Assembly: GCA_947494565.1 (NCBI GenBank)
Contig: CANLVG010000013.1
Location: 62,001 to 126,000 of the forward strand
DNA from: an uncultured Flavobacteriaceae bacterium
Lineage (GTDB): Bacteria; Bacteroidota; Bacteroidia; Flavobacteriales; Flavobacteriaceae
Length of the DNA: 64,000 bases
Direction: 5' to 3'
In this document: piece after piece, positions 16,826 to 25,421 of the stretch
How the letters are laid out: each line of letters starts with the position of its first letter
Position numbering within the stretch: position 1 is the first letter of the stretch
Notes under the pieces: model-generated
Databases searched by the model: none
Seen by the model: only the letters and a program-made list of their open reading frames with translations
What the model was told of the DNA's origin: nothing
Position numbers and translations under genes: made by a program

Positions 16826-18130
16826 CTACTTCGCGAGTCGTTCAATCACCATTGAAGAAAAATAATTCACGCCTGTTTTAATGCATTCTTCATCAGCGGC
16901 GAAATTGGGGGTGTGCGGCATCGCCATCATTCCTTTCTCCGCATTTGATCCGCCCAAAAAGAAATACACCCCAGGCACGGATTTCTGAAAATAGGCGAAA
17001 TCATCACTAAATTGAAGTGGGGCGACCCCATATAAGGGAATCACACTTTGCTTTCCATAGATATTGGAAATACTTTTCATCGCGTCATCAGTCAGTGCCG
17101 CATCATTCATTGGGGTTTCCATAACGGGCAATCCTTCCTGTAAATTGAACCGAACGGAAAGTAAGTCTTTAGCATAGGTCGAGGCTTCGATCTTGTTTTT
17201 GACCATCGGCAAAAAGGCATCCAACCGTTCTTTGGAACTTGTATTGAGCACTACTCGTATGGTCAAGGTATCGTCCGATTTTTGAACCTGAAAATCACCG
17301 ATTAAGGCCGTATAATCTGTATAAATGGTATTGGGGCTCGTCACGCCTAACGCTGGACTAAATAGACTGTTATTATCCCAAAAAGCAGTGTCCGGTCCAT
17401 AGGTTTGCAGACTCCCCATCATTTTTTTGGTGAAATCGACCAGATCCTCCTGGTTCTCGGATACGTTATACACGATTTCGGCGACCGTAATGTGAGCAAA
17501 CACATTTTCTGATTTCGTGGCTATCGTACCCACCGGATACGGAGACATATGCAGCCCATAAATTTCATCAGGTTGAATCAGATCGAATAATCCATCTGCA
17601 ATCATTCCTTTTGCACCCTTGTTGATTTCTTCCTCAGGTTGAAAAACAAAATAGAGGGTGCCGTCCAGCTCTTCCTTTTGGTGGGCCAGTACGTTGGCGA
17701 TTCCCATTCCTATGGTGGTGTGAAGGTCATGACCGCAAATATGTCGTACGCCTTTGTTTTTTGATGGAAAATCTACCACATCGGGTATCTCCGTAGGTAT
17801 GGCATCGATATCGGCCCTCCAGGCGATTCGTTTTCCGGGTCTACCCGTATCCAAGATTCCGATAACACCATAGCCTCCCACACCGGTCTTCACCTCGAGC
17901 CCTAAGGCTTGTAAATAAGCGGCGATCTTTTCCGAGGTCCTTTGTTCTTTTCCTGAAACCTCCGGATGTTGGTGAAAATCCCTGCGAATCTGTACTAGAC
18001 TATCGAAAATAGCCGCAGTGTGCTGTTGTACATTTTTATGAATCGCGCGTTCATTTGTGGTATGCTGACCAAAAACATAGGATCCCAATAGAAGAACTAG
18101 TACGCTTAAGGTGATTTTTTGTGACTTCAT
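16826..18130 (-). CDS. M20 family amidohydrolase/peptidase, exported
   Basis: A signal peptide (MKSQKITLSVLVLLLGSYVFGQ) is followed by an M20 metallopeptidase of the aminoacylase/hippurate hydrolase type. The zinc ligand motifs are visible: ICGHDLHTT, QPEEEINKGAKG, YGLHMSP and AMPHTPNF. The inserted lid domain covers about residues 215-330. It would hydrolyse N-acyl-amino acids or similar amides outside the cytoplasm. It follows the LytTR regulator at 18238 by 107 bases on the same strand and could be read through from that operon. Family call firm, substrate not determined. Confidence 0.88.
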   Translation of the reverse strand: MKSQKITLSVLVLLLGSYVFGQHTTNERAIHKNVQQHTAAIFDSLVQIRRDFHQHPEVSGKEQRTSEKIAAYLQALGLEVKTGVGGYGVIGILDTGRPGKRIAWRADIDAIPTEIPDVVDFPSKNKGVRHICGHDLHTTIGMGIANVLAHQKEELDGTLYFVFQPEEEINKGAKGMIADGLFDLIQPDEIYGLHMSPYPVGTIATKSENVFAHITVAEIVYNVSENQEDLVDFTKKMMGSLQTYGPDTAFWDNNSLFSPALGVTSPNTIYTDYTALIGDFQVQKSDDTLTIRVVLNTSSKERLDAFLPMVKNKIEASTYAKDLLSVRFNLQEGLPVMETPMNDAALTDDAMKSISNIYGKQSVIPLYGVAPLQFSDDFAYFQKSVPGVYFFLGGSNAEKGMMAMPHTPNFAADEECIKTGVNYFSSMVIERLAK

Positions 18131-18237
18131 GATATTTTTTTTAATGATTATGGGTGCAATATCATTTTTTCAGTGGCTCAAGGGAAGTCGTTTTTTCTGA
18201 ACTATCGCAATGGGTAGTTGAACTGTAACCACCGGTC

Positions 18238-18990
18238 TTACCTATTCATCCATTCCTTAAATTCAGCGGTCTTTGGTCTGCTGACGATGAATTCTTGATC
18301 TCGTGGATTTGCAACGGAGAGTTTGACCCGATGATTGAAATAGGGATCTATTTTCTGAATGGAGGTCTTCGCTACAATTTGACCGCGATTGATCCTATAG
18401 AAGGCATTTTGATCCAAAGAGCCGAACAACTCGTCAATGGTTTCATCGATGATAAAGCGCTTGCCGGCAGTAACACCAAAGGTGATACTGTCTTCAGAGT
18501 AGCAGTACAGCAGCTCTGAAATCTTGATTTGAACAAAACCGCTTCCTTCTTTGACCAAGAGGCCCTCACGCTTGGACGTTACTTGCAGGCTACCGAGTAA
18601 TTGTTGCAAAACGGAAGGGGTCAAGGTAGCCGGGGTGCTCGATTTGGTGAATTTATCCAAGGCAGTGCTCAAGTCGTCTTTTTGAATGGGTTTGAGCAGG
18701 TAATCAACACTATTGACCTTAAATGCTTGTATGGCGTATTGGTCGAAGGCGGTGGTAAAAATGATAGGTGCACTCACCTCGGTCTTCTGAAAAATCTCAA
18801 AACTTAATCCGTCGGCCAACTGAATATCCATAAACGCCAGGTCTGGGGGCGTATTTTCTTGAAACCACTGCACGGCATCTTCAACCGTATCGATGATTCC
18901 CAACAGTTGAAATTCGAAACCACAGGTGTGTAACATGCGCTGCAATTGGCTCGCGGCCCGCTGCTCGTCTTCAATGATCAATACTCGCAT
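18238..18990 (-). CDS. LytTR response regulator (module C)
   Basis: Receiver with IEDE (residues 6-9), phosphoacceptor Asp55 in AFMDIQLA and Lys in DYLLKP, then a LytTR domain (AFYRINRGQIVAKTSI). The arginine-rich recognition element differs from the RTHRSY version of the other regulators (RINRGQ), suggesting a different target. It overlaps the kinase gene by 20 bases and is therefore coupled to it. Confidence 0.92.
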   Translation of the reverse strand: MRVLIIEDEQRAASQLQRMLHTCGFEFQLLGIIDTVEDAVQWFQENTPPDLAFMDIQLADGLSFEIFQKTEVSAPIIFTTAFDQYAIQAFKVNSVDYLLKPIQKDDLSTALDKFTKSSTPATLTPSVLQQLLGSLQVTSKREGLLVKEGSGFVQIKISELLYCYSEDSITFGVTAGKRFIIDETIDELFGSLDQNAFYRINRGQIVAKTSIQKIDPYFNHRVKLSVANPRDQEFIVSRPKTAEFKEWMNR

Positions 18991-20056
18991 CTTTGTTCTT
19001 TTTATCTAATGGGGTTAATAATGGGAGGGAAACCACAAATCGATTTCCGTCGTTTTTGATCTCAATTGATGTATCGGATATCAGTGCATACCGCTTTTCG
19101 ATATTTGCAAGTCCGACTTTCGTCGAGGGCAATTGGGTCGATTTTGGTGCTATTTTATTGCCGACGACCAATTGCTTATCGCGAACGGCTACATCGATGA
19201 TCAAGGGTTTGGCTTTGGAGATTACATTATGCTTTATCGCATTTTCCAGCAAAAGCTGAAGACTCATCGGCACGACCATCGCCCCTTGGGAAGCTTCCGG
19301 GATATCCCAGTTCAATTTCAAGTTATCCCCGAAACGCTCCGATTGGATATGAATATATGCTTTCGCAAATCGCAACTCATTTTTTAGGGGAATCAGATTG
19401 TCGTTGCCGGCTTCCAATAGAAAACGATAGATATCCGATAGCTTGTCAACAAATTCCTTGGCATCCTCCTTTGAATTTTGATCGATGATATCACGAAGGG
19501 TATTCAACGTATTAAAGAAAAAGTGTGGTTGGGCCTGATTCTGCAAAGCATCTAGTTGTGCCTGTATAATAATCCGTTTTGATTGCTCTTCTTCCCTGAC
19601 CGATTTTTTGAGACGTATGTTGTAATAAATGGCTTCGTAAATCGCCATGATCATGATCGTTAAAAAAACAATGGACAATAGTACTTTAAGTCTAGATGTA
19701 TAATCCAAGGCGCTCACACCTGGAATTAAAGTCAAAAGGGAGGTTCCTGTAAAATCCACCACAATGACGGTGCAGACCACGGCTAGAAAAAACAGCGTAA
19801 TACGCTTTGCATCGTCATGAAAAGCGGGGTACTTTTTGCGTAAGGAAATCATGATCGCCCTGTTGATAAACCAATCAATGATGGTAAACAAGAGCCCAAC
19901 ACCCCAACTCAAAACCGCCTCGGTCATAGTAATAGCGTTAAATGCGGGGTTGAACAAATAAAAGGTTGCAAAACTGATGATCAGAATTCCAATAACGGAA
20001 AACCAAGAATCATTGAACCCTAAATATTTGATACGTTTTTCTTTGTTTACTAGCAT
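18971..20056 (-). CDS. LytS-family sensor histidine kinase (module C)
   Basis: Four predicted transmembrane helices (about residues 20-40, 50-70, 87-110 and 125-145) are followed by the phosphoacceptor motif QAQPHFFFNTLNTL with His178 and the N-box ENAIKHN. The usual NPHFLFN is altered to QPHFFFN, which keeps the histidine. The gene overlaps the start of the LytTR regulator by 20 bases. Input is likely through the membrane helices; no ligand domain is present. Confidence 0.9.
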   Translation of the reverse strand: MLVNKEKRIKYLGFNDSWFSVIGILIISFATFYLFNPAFNAITMTEAVLSWGVGLLFTIIDWFINRAIMISLRKKYPAFHDDAKRITLFFLAVVCTVIVVDFTGTSLLTLIPGVSALDYTSRLKVLLSIVFLTIMIMAIYEAIYYNIRLKKSVREEEQSKRIIIQAQLDALQNQAQPHFFFNTLNTLRDIIDQNSKEDAKEFVDKLSDIYRFLLEAGNDNLIPLKNELRFAKAYIHIQSERFGDNLKLNWDIPEASQGAMVVPMSLQLLLENAIKHNVISKAKPLIIDVAVRDKQLVVGNKIAPKSTQLPSTKVGLANIEKRYALISDTSIEIKNDGNRFVVSLPLLTPLDKKNKDASIDH

Positions 20057-20328
20057 TATACTATGGTTGTTTTGTACTGATCGACAACACCTCTTTTACT
20101 TGTGGTACTTAAACCTGTTTTTGCAAAAAGAACAGTATTACGAAGTACTTCAAGGATATGGTCTGGTTTCGAGTTCAAGTTCACGTTTTTTTAGCAAGGT
20201 TCATAGCACTACTGATGGAATTTTTAAAGGTTGTACCATTCAAAGTACCCGATGCCCTACTACATATTTTTCTATTCGAACCGCCTCCGCTATTTTGGTA
20301 CGTACCTACACGATTCGAGCTGCGCTCT

Positions 20329-20901
20329 TTACTCTAACTTCCCGTTGCGTATAATTTGGATCTCATTTCGATACAACACTAGCGCTAAACCGGTCGCAAA
20401 AACCACACAACTGGCCAACATGAGATACCCATTGTTCCAGATAAAATAGGACAAGCCCACAAATGGTCCGCCTAGAAGTACCATAAGAGCGCTTATCGGG
20501 TTTGTTTTGATAAAGTTCAACGCGTGGGCCGCGAGGCCTATAAAGAGCATGGAAGGCCCAATTATAACAAAGGGATATAGAATTAAGGGGGTGTTGCTTA
20601 TTTGTTCACGTAACGCATTTCTTCCGATAACATCGTCGCCAAAACTCCACATGACAAAATCAATGGTGCAGAGGGCGATATGGGCAACAACGCCGATCCC
20701 GGTCAGCACAGCGGCTACGGCATGTAGCTTGTTTTTTTTGGGAAACACCTCATTAAAGGAACATAGGAAAACCGCCCCGATCAAATTGAACCAATGGGCC
20801 AAATCGATATATTTTTGAGCACTCAACGAACCTTGGGAAAAGAACACATAACTCGTTACGAAGCATAGTAATCCGAGTACACAGCGATTTCTTGTTTTCA
20901 T
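20329..20901 (-). CDS. Multi-pass membrane protein, unknown function
   Basis: About 190 residues with six hydrophobic segments (for example YIDLAHWFNLIGAVFLCSF and TPLILYPFVIIGPSMLFIG). The ATG at 20899-20901 is preferred over an upstream codon at 20955 because the preceding residues are polar and unlike a membrane-protein start. I do not recognise the family. It lies 272 bases upstream of the module C kinase on the same strand. Confidence 0.6.
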   Translation of the reverse strand: MKTRNRCVLGLLCFVTSYVFFSQGSLSAQKYIDLAHWFNLIGAVFLCSFNEVFPKKNKLHAVAAVLTGIGVVAHIALCTIDFVMWSFGDDVIGRNALREQISNTPLILYPFVIIGPSMLFIGLAAHALNFIKTNPISALMVLLGGPFVGLSYFIWNNGYLMLASCVVFATGLALVLYRNEIQIIRNGKLE

Positions 20902-21074
20902 ACGTTTTTGAATTAATGAATAGTCCCGCAAATATGCATTTGAAAGCAGGCACATGAAATGACTTCATGTTCAATCGTCGCTAAAGTCGGTTGGATTGTC
21001 GTTTGTGTGCGTTGATCTTGAATACTTGGAACCGCGGTAAAGGAATCATCAGGAAATTACAGGCATTTTCTGCC

Positions 21075-22376
21075 TTAATCAATCCAAAAATCTGGTCTGA
21101 CATTACTTCCCAAGGCTCTACAATCACTACACCCTAAGGGTTTTACCAAGTATGGCGCCCGCTCAGGGTACAAGTCTTGACTCGATTGATCATAGTCGGG
21201 ATTCTGGGCATAGAAACCGATTTGCCCGGATAAAATACCGTCCATTAACGGAGAGTTTGAAGCGCCATCCACCTCAATATACCCATGAATCGCAGTGGCA
21301 TGAAAACCTTCGGTATATAACTCAGGCTTGAAAATTCGTTTGCAATTGACCGGGTATGGGGGTAAGGGACTATCCGGGAAAAAATCGGTATAACTAAGAA
21401 AAAGCCGTTTTTCACTATACGAACTCAAGTCAAAATAACCAATGGCGATCGTATTGCCATTTTCACTGTTAATATTACTTTCAACAGCCCCTGGCTGAAT
21501 GCTATGAAATACGCTTTCAAAATCGGAGAACGAATCGATGGTATTATAAAATGTATAGGTATCAGGGTGCAGACTGTATTGCTTTACCAGAATACTATAC
21601 CTATTGGAAATGACATAATTGTCTTTTGATAGAAATCTGAATTCGAAATTACCGGTAGCATCACTATCAAAAAGTTCCGTTGATGCCAAGATGATATCAT
21701 TGGATTCGCCCTTACCGTAACATATCCTAGATTCTTCCCGTTCTAGTTTTATAGTGACCTCCCAACCATCTCCATCTCCGAAATAGTCATAATCAACTTC
21801 GTCCCAGGTTACACCATTGTACTCGGGTGCGATAATCTGGTACGTTTCGTCATATTCATAGCGAAAGTAAGAAGGGGATTGACTTTTCGACTTGATTTGT
21901 ACCGCCACCGAAACACCTTCTTCGCCCGAATCATTGCTGACTTTCTTAAATGCCATATCTTTTAAGTCATTTCTTTCTGGCAACGACTCCCAACTCGATT
22001 TGTACTTCAAGTTATCGCGGGTTTCTATTTCGAGTCGATAGGCCCTATCATGGGATAATTCAAGAATAGTCGCTGACGTATATACACCAGGAGATGATTC
22101 CAAAAATAGGATCCTATTTCCCGCATCATCCACCAGACGAACATTAGCGCCGACCTCGTTCTGTGAAGAATCCGATAATAAGGCAGATGTTCTGGAGAGA
22201 AAAATCCGCTGTTGTTCCACTTTGTCGGTAAGCTTGGCCTCTACGACCAGTATGTCTTCGAAATTCAAGGTCTCCGCTGTGAATTCTTCCACACAGGAAA
22301 CCACCATACTCAAGAAAAACAAAAGCGTTACCATCAATGGATTGCGCGGCATAGATTTGATAGACTTTAGCATCAT
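21075..22376 (-). CDS. DUF4249 lipoprotein, without a TonB receptor partner
   Basis: The lipoprotein signal peptide ends at MVVSC followed by VEEFT; the mature part begins with the DUF4249 pattern (LVVEAKLTDKVEQQRIFLSR) and extends about 400 residues, ending in a C-terminal CSDCRALGS motif. DUF4249 proteins are usually encoded next to a TonB-dependent receptor and are thought to act with it at the outer membrane. Here neither neighbour is a receptor. The frame is open to a TTG at 22421, but ATG 22374-22376 gives a normal signal peptide. Function unknown. Confidence 0.78.
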   Translation of the reverse strand: MMLKSIKSMPRNPLMVTLLFFLSMVVSCVEEFTAETLNFEDILVVEAKLTDKVEQQRIFLSRTSALLSDSSQNEVGANVRLVDDAGNRILFLESSPGVYTSATILELSHDRAYRLEIETRDNLKYKSSWESLPERNDLKDMAFKKVSNDSGEEGVSVAVQIKSKSQSPSYFRYEYDETYQIIAPEYNGVTWDEVDYDYFGDGDGWEVTIKLEREESRICYGKGESNDIILASTELFDSDATGNFEFRFLSKDNYVISNRYSILVKQYSLHPDTYTFYNTIDSFSDFESVFHSIQPGAVESNINSENGNTIAIGYFDLSSYSEKRLFLSYTDFFPDSPLPPYPVNCKRIFKPELYTEGFHATAIHGYIEVDGASNSPLMDGILSGQIGFYAQNPDYDQSSQDLYPERAPYLVKPLGCSDCRALGSNVRPDFWID

Positions 22377-22439
22377 GACGACAGCATCAAAATTTACATT
22401 CAATAAAGTGAAGTTTTTCAAATGAAAGGTACTGCTTCA

Positions 22440-22761
22440 TTAACCCGTACCTGATTGGTACTCGTCTTCCGTCAAAAAACCGTTCCTGTCGATAGAAAGT
22501 GTTCCCTTCGCCTCTGGAGTATCGTCTGAGTTCAGGGGGGCGTGAACTCAGAAGAGTTATAGAACGCTAATGCATCCCTATTTGTGGGTGATACATTGAT
22601 TACCAACGATATCGGGCCATTGGCCGTTTCAACATTCCATTCTCCAACGTACCTTCCCGGTGCAAGCTCCAGATGTACGTCCTCCGCTTTACTACAAACC
22701 TCCTCTTCTTCGCTTGAACAACAAAAAGAAATTAGTGTCAAAAACGACTATGCTACTCATT
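22440..22761 (-). pseudogene. Small lipoprotein gene with two homopolymer frameshifts
   Basis: Reading from ATG 22759-22761, preceded by an AAGGAGG ribosome-binding sequence, the peptide is MSSIVVF and then a stop. If the T6 run at 22740-22745 (minus-strand T) had seven bases, the frame would continue as LTLISFCCSSEEEE, a complete lipoprotein signal. A second break occurs at the C6 run (plus-strand G at 22535-22540). With one more base the frame continues as LNSDDTPEAKGTLSIDRNGF and ends at the TAA at 22440-22442. The restored product is a lipoprotein of about 106 residues. The two breaks are either real mutations or sequencing errors. Confidence 0.55.
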
Positions 22762-23089
22762 TGACCTCCTTAAAAAAAATGTTCTTTTTCATAACTATTG
22801 ATTACATTTAAGATAGCCTTGCAATGGGTATTGCAACATGCGCTCATCCGTAATCTTAATAGGTTTAAAAATAGAATCAAAAAGCCTAAATCAGGTATTT
22901 CGAAAGGGGAAAGGTGTATCACAACCGTATTGATACGCTATAATTCGGCGGCGCTGACGCGTGAAACCAAAGTTTTGGCAAAAGGGCTTTATTTTAGTAT
23001 CCATTTTCATTCTAGGCCGTACTATTTGGCAAAAATACCGCGCTGTATCAAAAAAGTTCAGAATGAATTTCAACTATTTTTGACTGACC
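22762..23089. other. Intergenic gap, no gene seen
   Basis: About 330 bases before the membrane AraC regulator. A reading frame starting at 22798 runs through it but overlaps the regulator in another frame and has no protein-like features. Only a short palindrome GCAAT/ATTGC (about 22821-22834) stands out. No clear promoter or terminator. Confidence 0.4.
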
Positions 23090-24151
23090 ATGGAATCACT
23101 TTTTTTAGGCATCTCAGTTTGTATCGGACTACAGTTCTTGCTGTTGTCGTTTTTTTTGTTCTACAAAAGTTTGCCCCGAGAAAAACTAATCGGGTTCCTC
23201 AGTATCATCTTGGCGATCAGTTTTTTGCAAACCGCCTTTCATGAATATGTGTTGGACTCCTTTATTTTAAAATTGATTTTTGCGGGTAAAAAGTTCGTTT
23301 TAATACCTCCCTTATTGTACCTGTATATCAATTCTGAAATCATAAAACCCAAAACTATCAAGAAGCATTTTATCTTACCGATAAGTTATATTGTGGCTTT
23401 TTATTTCTTACAGCTCGTGCTGACCCCCTTCTATCTTCACTACCGATCGGAATTTAAAATTCTGAATTTTCTGCTGGTCGGATGCTATTTTATATTTTAC
23501 CTCGTTCTGGGGCACCGAGAACTAAAAAAAGAACTCGCCAATACCCTATATGTTGATGCTTTGGACAAATACAAAAAGTTCTTTTACTCCTTCAATATCG
23601 TAGAGATTCTTATTGTCTTTAGTTTAGCCATTACACTCATCTTACCACATGTATTCACGGATAACTACGCCAATATGTATGAATCCACGGTTTCGTTTTT
23701 CAGCTATTTTTCGTTTATATGGGGGGTGTTGTTATTGTTCTTTTTTTTATCGGAATCCCATTTTTTCAAAAGTAGAACGACTCGATTACAAATTAAGAAA
23801 AGTGCTGAACTACTTGAAAATTCCAATACCATTGAGACCACCTTACATCACCTCATCATTATTGAAAAACGATATAAGGATCCTGAATTCGACATTAGCT
23901 CCGCGGCTTTGAAAATAGGACAAAATCCGCGGTTGATTTCAGAGTACTTTCGTGAGGTCAGGCATACCACCTTCAATGCATACCTAACGAAATTACGGCT
24001 GAACGAATTTAAACGTTTGTCATCCGAACATAGCTCCATCTATGACATTGATGGTCTCTTATCGCTTTCAGGCTTTAAATCACGATCCACGTTTTACCGG
24101 GCCTTCAAGAAGCATTTCGGAATGACGCCGAAACAGTATTTATCGAAATAA
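23090..24151 (+). CDS. Membrane-anchored AraC family transcriptional regulator (1)
   Basis: The N-terminal 235 residues form about seven hydrophobic segments; the last 100 residues are an AraC double helix-turn-helix (AALKIGQNPRLISEYFREV, then GFKSRSTFYRAFKKHFGMTP). This layout is common in Flavobacteriia and couples a membrane sensor directly to DNA binding. Twelve bases downstream begins a LytTR membrane protein on the same strand, so the two regulators are probably co-transcribed. Signal and targets unknown. Confidence 0.87.
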   Translation: MESLFLGISVCIGLQFLLLSFFLFYKSLPREKLIGFLSIILAISFLQTAFHEYVLDSFILKLIFAGKKFVLIPPLLYLYINSEIIKPKTIKKHFILPISYIVAFYFLQLVLTPFYLHYRSEFKILNFLLVGCYFIFYLVLGHRELKKELANTLYVDALDKYKKFFYSFNIVEILIVFSLAITLILPHVFTDNYANMYESTVSFFSYFSFIWGVLLLFFFLSESHFFKSRTTRLQIKKSAELLENSNTIETTLHHLIIIEKRYKDPEFDISSAALKIGQNPRLISEYFREVRHTTFNAYLTKLRLNEFKRLSSEHSSIYDIDGLLSLSGFKSRSTFYRAFKKHFGMTPKQYLSK

Positions 24152-24163
24152 ACGAACTGCAAA

Positions 24164-25024
24164 ATGGAAGGTTTAAAAAGTCTCACAAAACCCATTGCGA
24201 TAAGGCGGTTGTCCACCACCAAACTAATAAAGCAATTACTTCTTGTTCTGGGTATCGTCTACTTGATTTTCGCTTTATTGGAACCCTTCGAATTTCATGT
24301 GGGGGAATATAACAAGTTTGGTATCCTCTTGCTCTTTTCGGCGGCTTATTTCATCACGTTATTTATCGCTTTGAAATGGCTCTACCCCCTTTTTCTTGCG
24401 ATTACAAAGCTCAAGAGGTTTTATCTCCATCATTTAATTTTACAATATTTGGGTTTAATCGTGTTGGTCACGACAACACACTATGGGGTACAGCACTACC
24501 TCAACGACAATTTTGTTTTAGATCTGCCCCTGTACCTTCAATTTTTAAAACACGGCCTAGCCTTAGGCCTTATTCCTACGGTCATTCTTGTGCTTATAGA
24601 ATACAACAAAGCACTTCAAGGAAGTAAAGGAATCCAGAAAACCACCTTACCGTCCTTCTTGAATCCAATCGCCCAAAAAGACAGTGTTACCATATCGGCC
24701 CTCCATACCAAGGAATGTTTCAGATTTCGACCCAATGCGATTATTTACATCAAATCGGATGACAATTATGTACATGTCCACTACTTCGGGGACGATGACA
24801 AGGAACTGCACCGAAAACTCATTCGAACCAATCTCAAGACGCTTGAAGACATGCTTGCTTTACCCTTTGTGCGAACGCACCGCTCCTACATGGTCAACCT
24901 GAATCATGTCAAAAAGGTAACGGGCAACGTGAAAGGAATGAAGCTTTTCATTAGCGCTTTGGATACCGTGATTCCCGTATCAAGGGGATACGTAGCTACC
25001 TTTAAGAACTCATTCCATTCGTAG
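24164..25024 (+). CDS. Membrane-bound LytTR DNA-binding protein
   Basis: One-component regulator: four predicted transmembrane helices (about residues 25-45, 53-75, 88-108 and 125-147) joined directly to a C-terminal LytTR domain (FVRTHRSYMVNLNHVKKV). There is no receiver domain, so it does not need a kinase. It follows the membrane AraC regulator by 12 bases; the pair may sense related membrane signals. Family of such TM-LytTR proteins is known in Bacteroidota, but target genes are not determined here. Confidence 0.88.
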   Translation: MEGLKSLTKPIAIRRLSTTKLIKQLLLVLGIVYLIFALLEPFEFHVGEYNKFGILLLFSAAYFITLFIALKWLYPLFLAITKLKRFYLHHLILQYLGLIVLVTTTHYGVQHYLNDNFVLDLPLYLQFLKHGLALGLIPTVILVLIEYNKALQGSKGIQKTTLPSFLNPIAQKDSVTISALHTKECFRFRPNAIIYIKSDDNYVHVHYFGDDDKELHRKLIRTNLKTLEDMLALPFVRTHRSYMVNLNHVKKVTGNVKGMKLFISALDTVIPVSRGYVATFKNSFHS

Positions 25025-25421
25025 CTTCCGTTAACATCTCGGTTTTGTTTTCCACTCACGCCAATAGGGCCATTGACCACAAAAGAGGGACGACCACCAC
25101 AAAAAGTTTGTAGTTGGCCCATGCCATGGTAGGTTTGACGTGATACTCGAAATTTAGCTGTGACCGCTTGTTTGCCGGAACAGGGTTGGTGTCAAACTTC
25201 GGCCGATGCCGATTTCATTCCATACACCGCCATCATGTGGATACGTCCCAAAGTAAGACGGCGCACAGGTCCGTCTAAAAGTAGCCCATGATACCTCTCT
25301 TGAGAGCAACGGGAATTTCAATAGAAATCAATAGTGGATCAAAGCGGTCCATTCGTAACATATGAAACCTTCGAAACAACAGCCCTCTAAAATCAATGTC
25401 CCATTTAGAAAAGAATAACGA
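25025..25421. other. Intergenic gap with possible gene remnant
   Basis: Gap of about 400 bases. On the minus strand one frame is open from 25214 to a TGA at 25056-25058 (52 codons) and ends in a hydrophobic helix (YKLFVVVVPLLWSMALLA). It resembles the last transmembrane segment of a membrane protein without the rest of it. No start codon or homologue can be named; it may be a truncated relic. Nothing else is evident. Confidence 0.3.

Noticed and set aside
22798-23244. 148-codon frame before the AraC regulator
   Set aside because: Starts without a clear start codon, overlaps the real AraC gene in another frame, and lacks protein-like composition.
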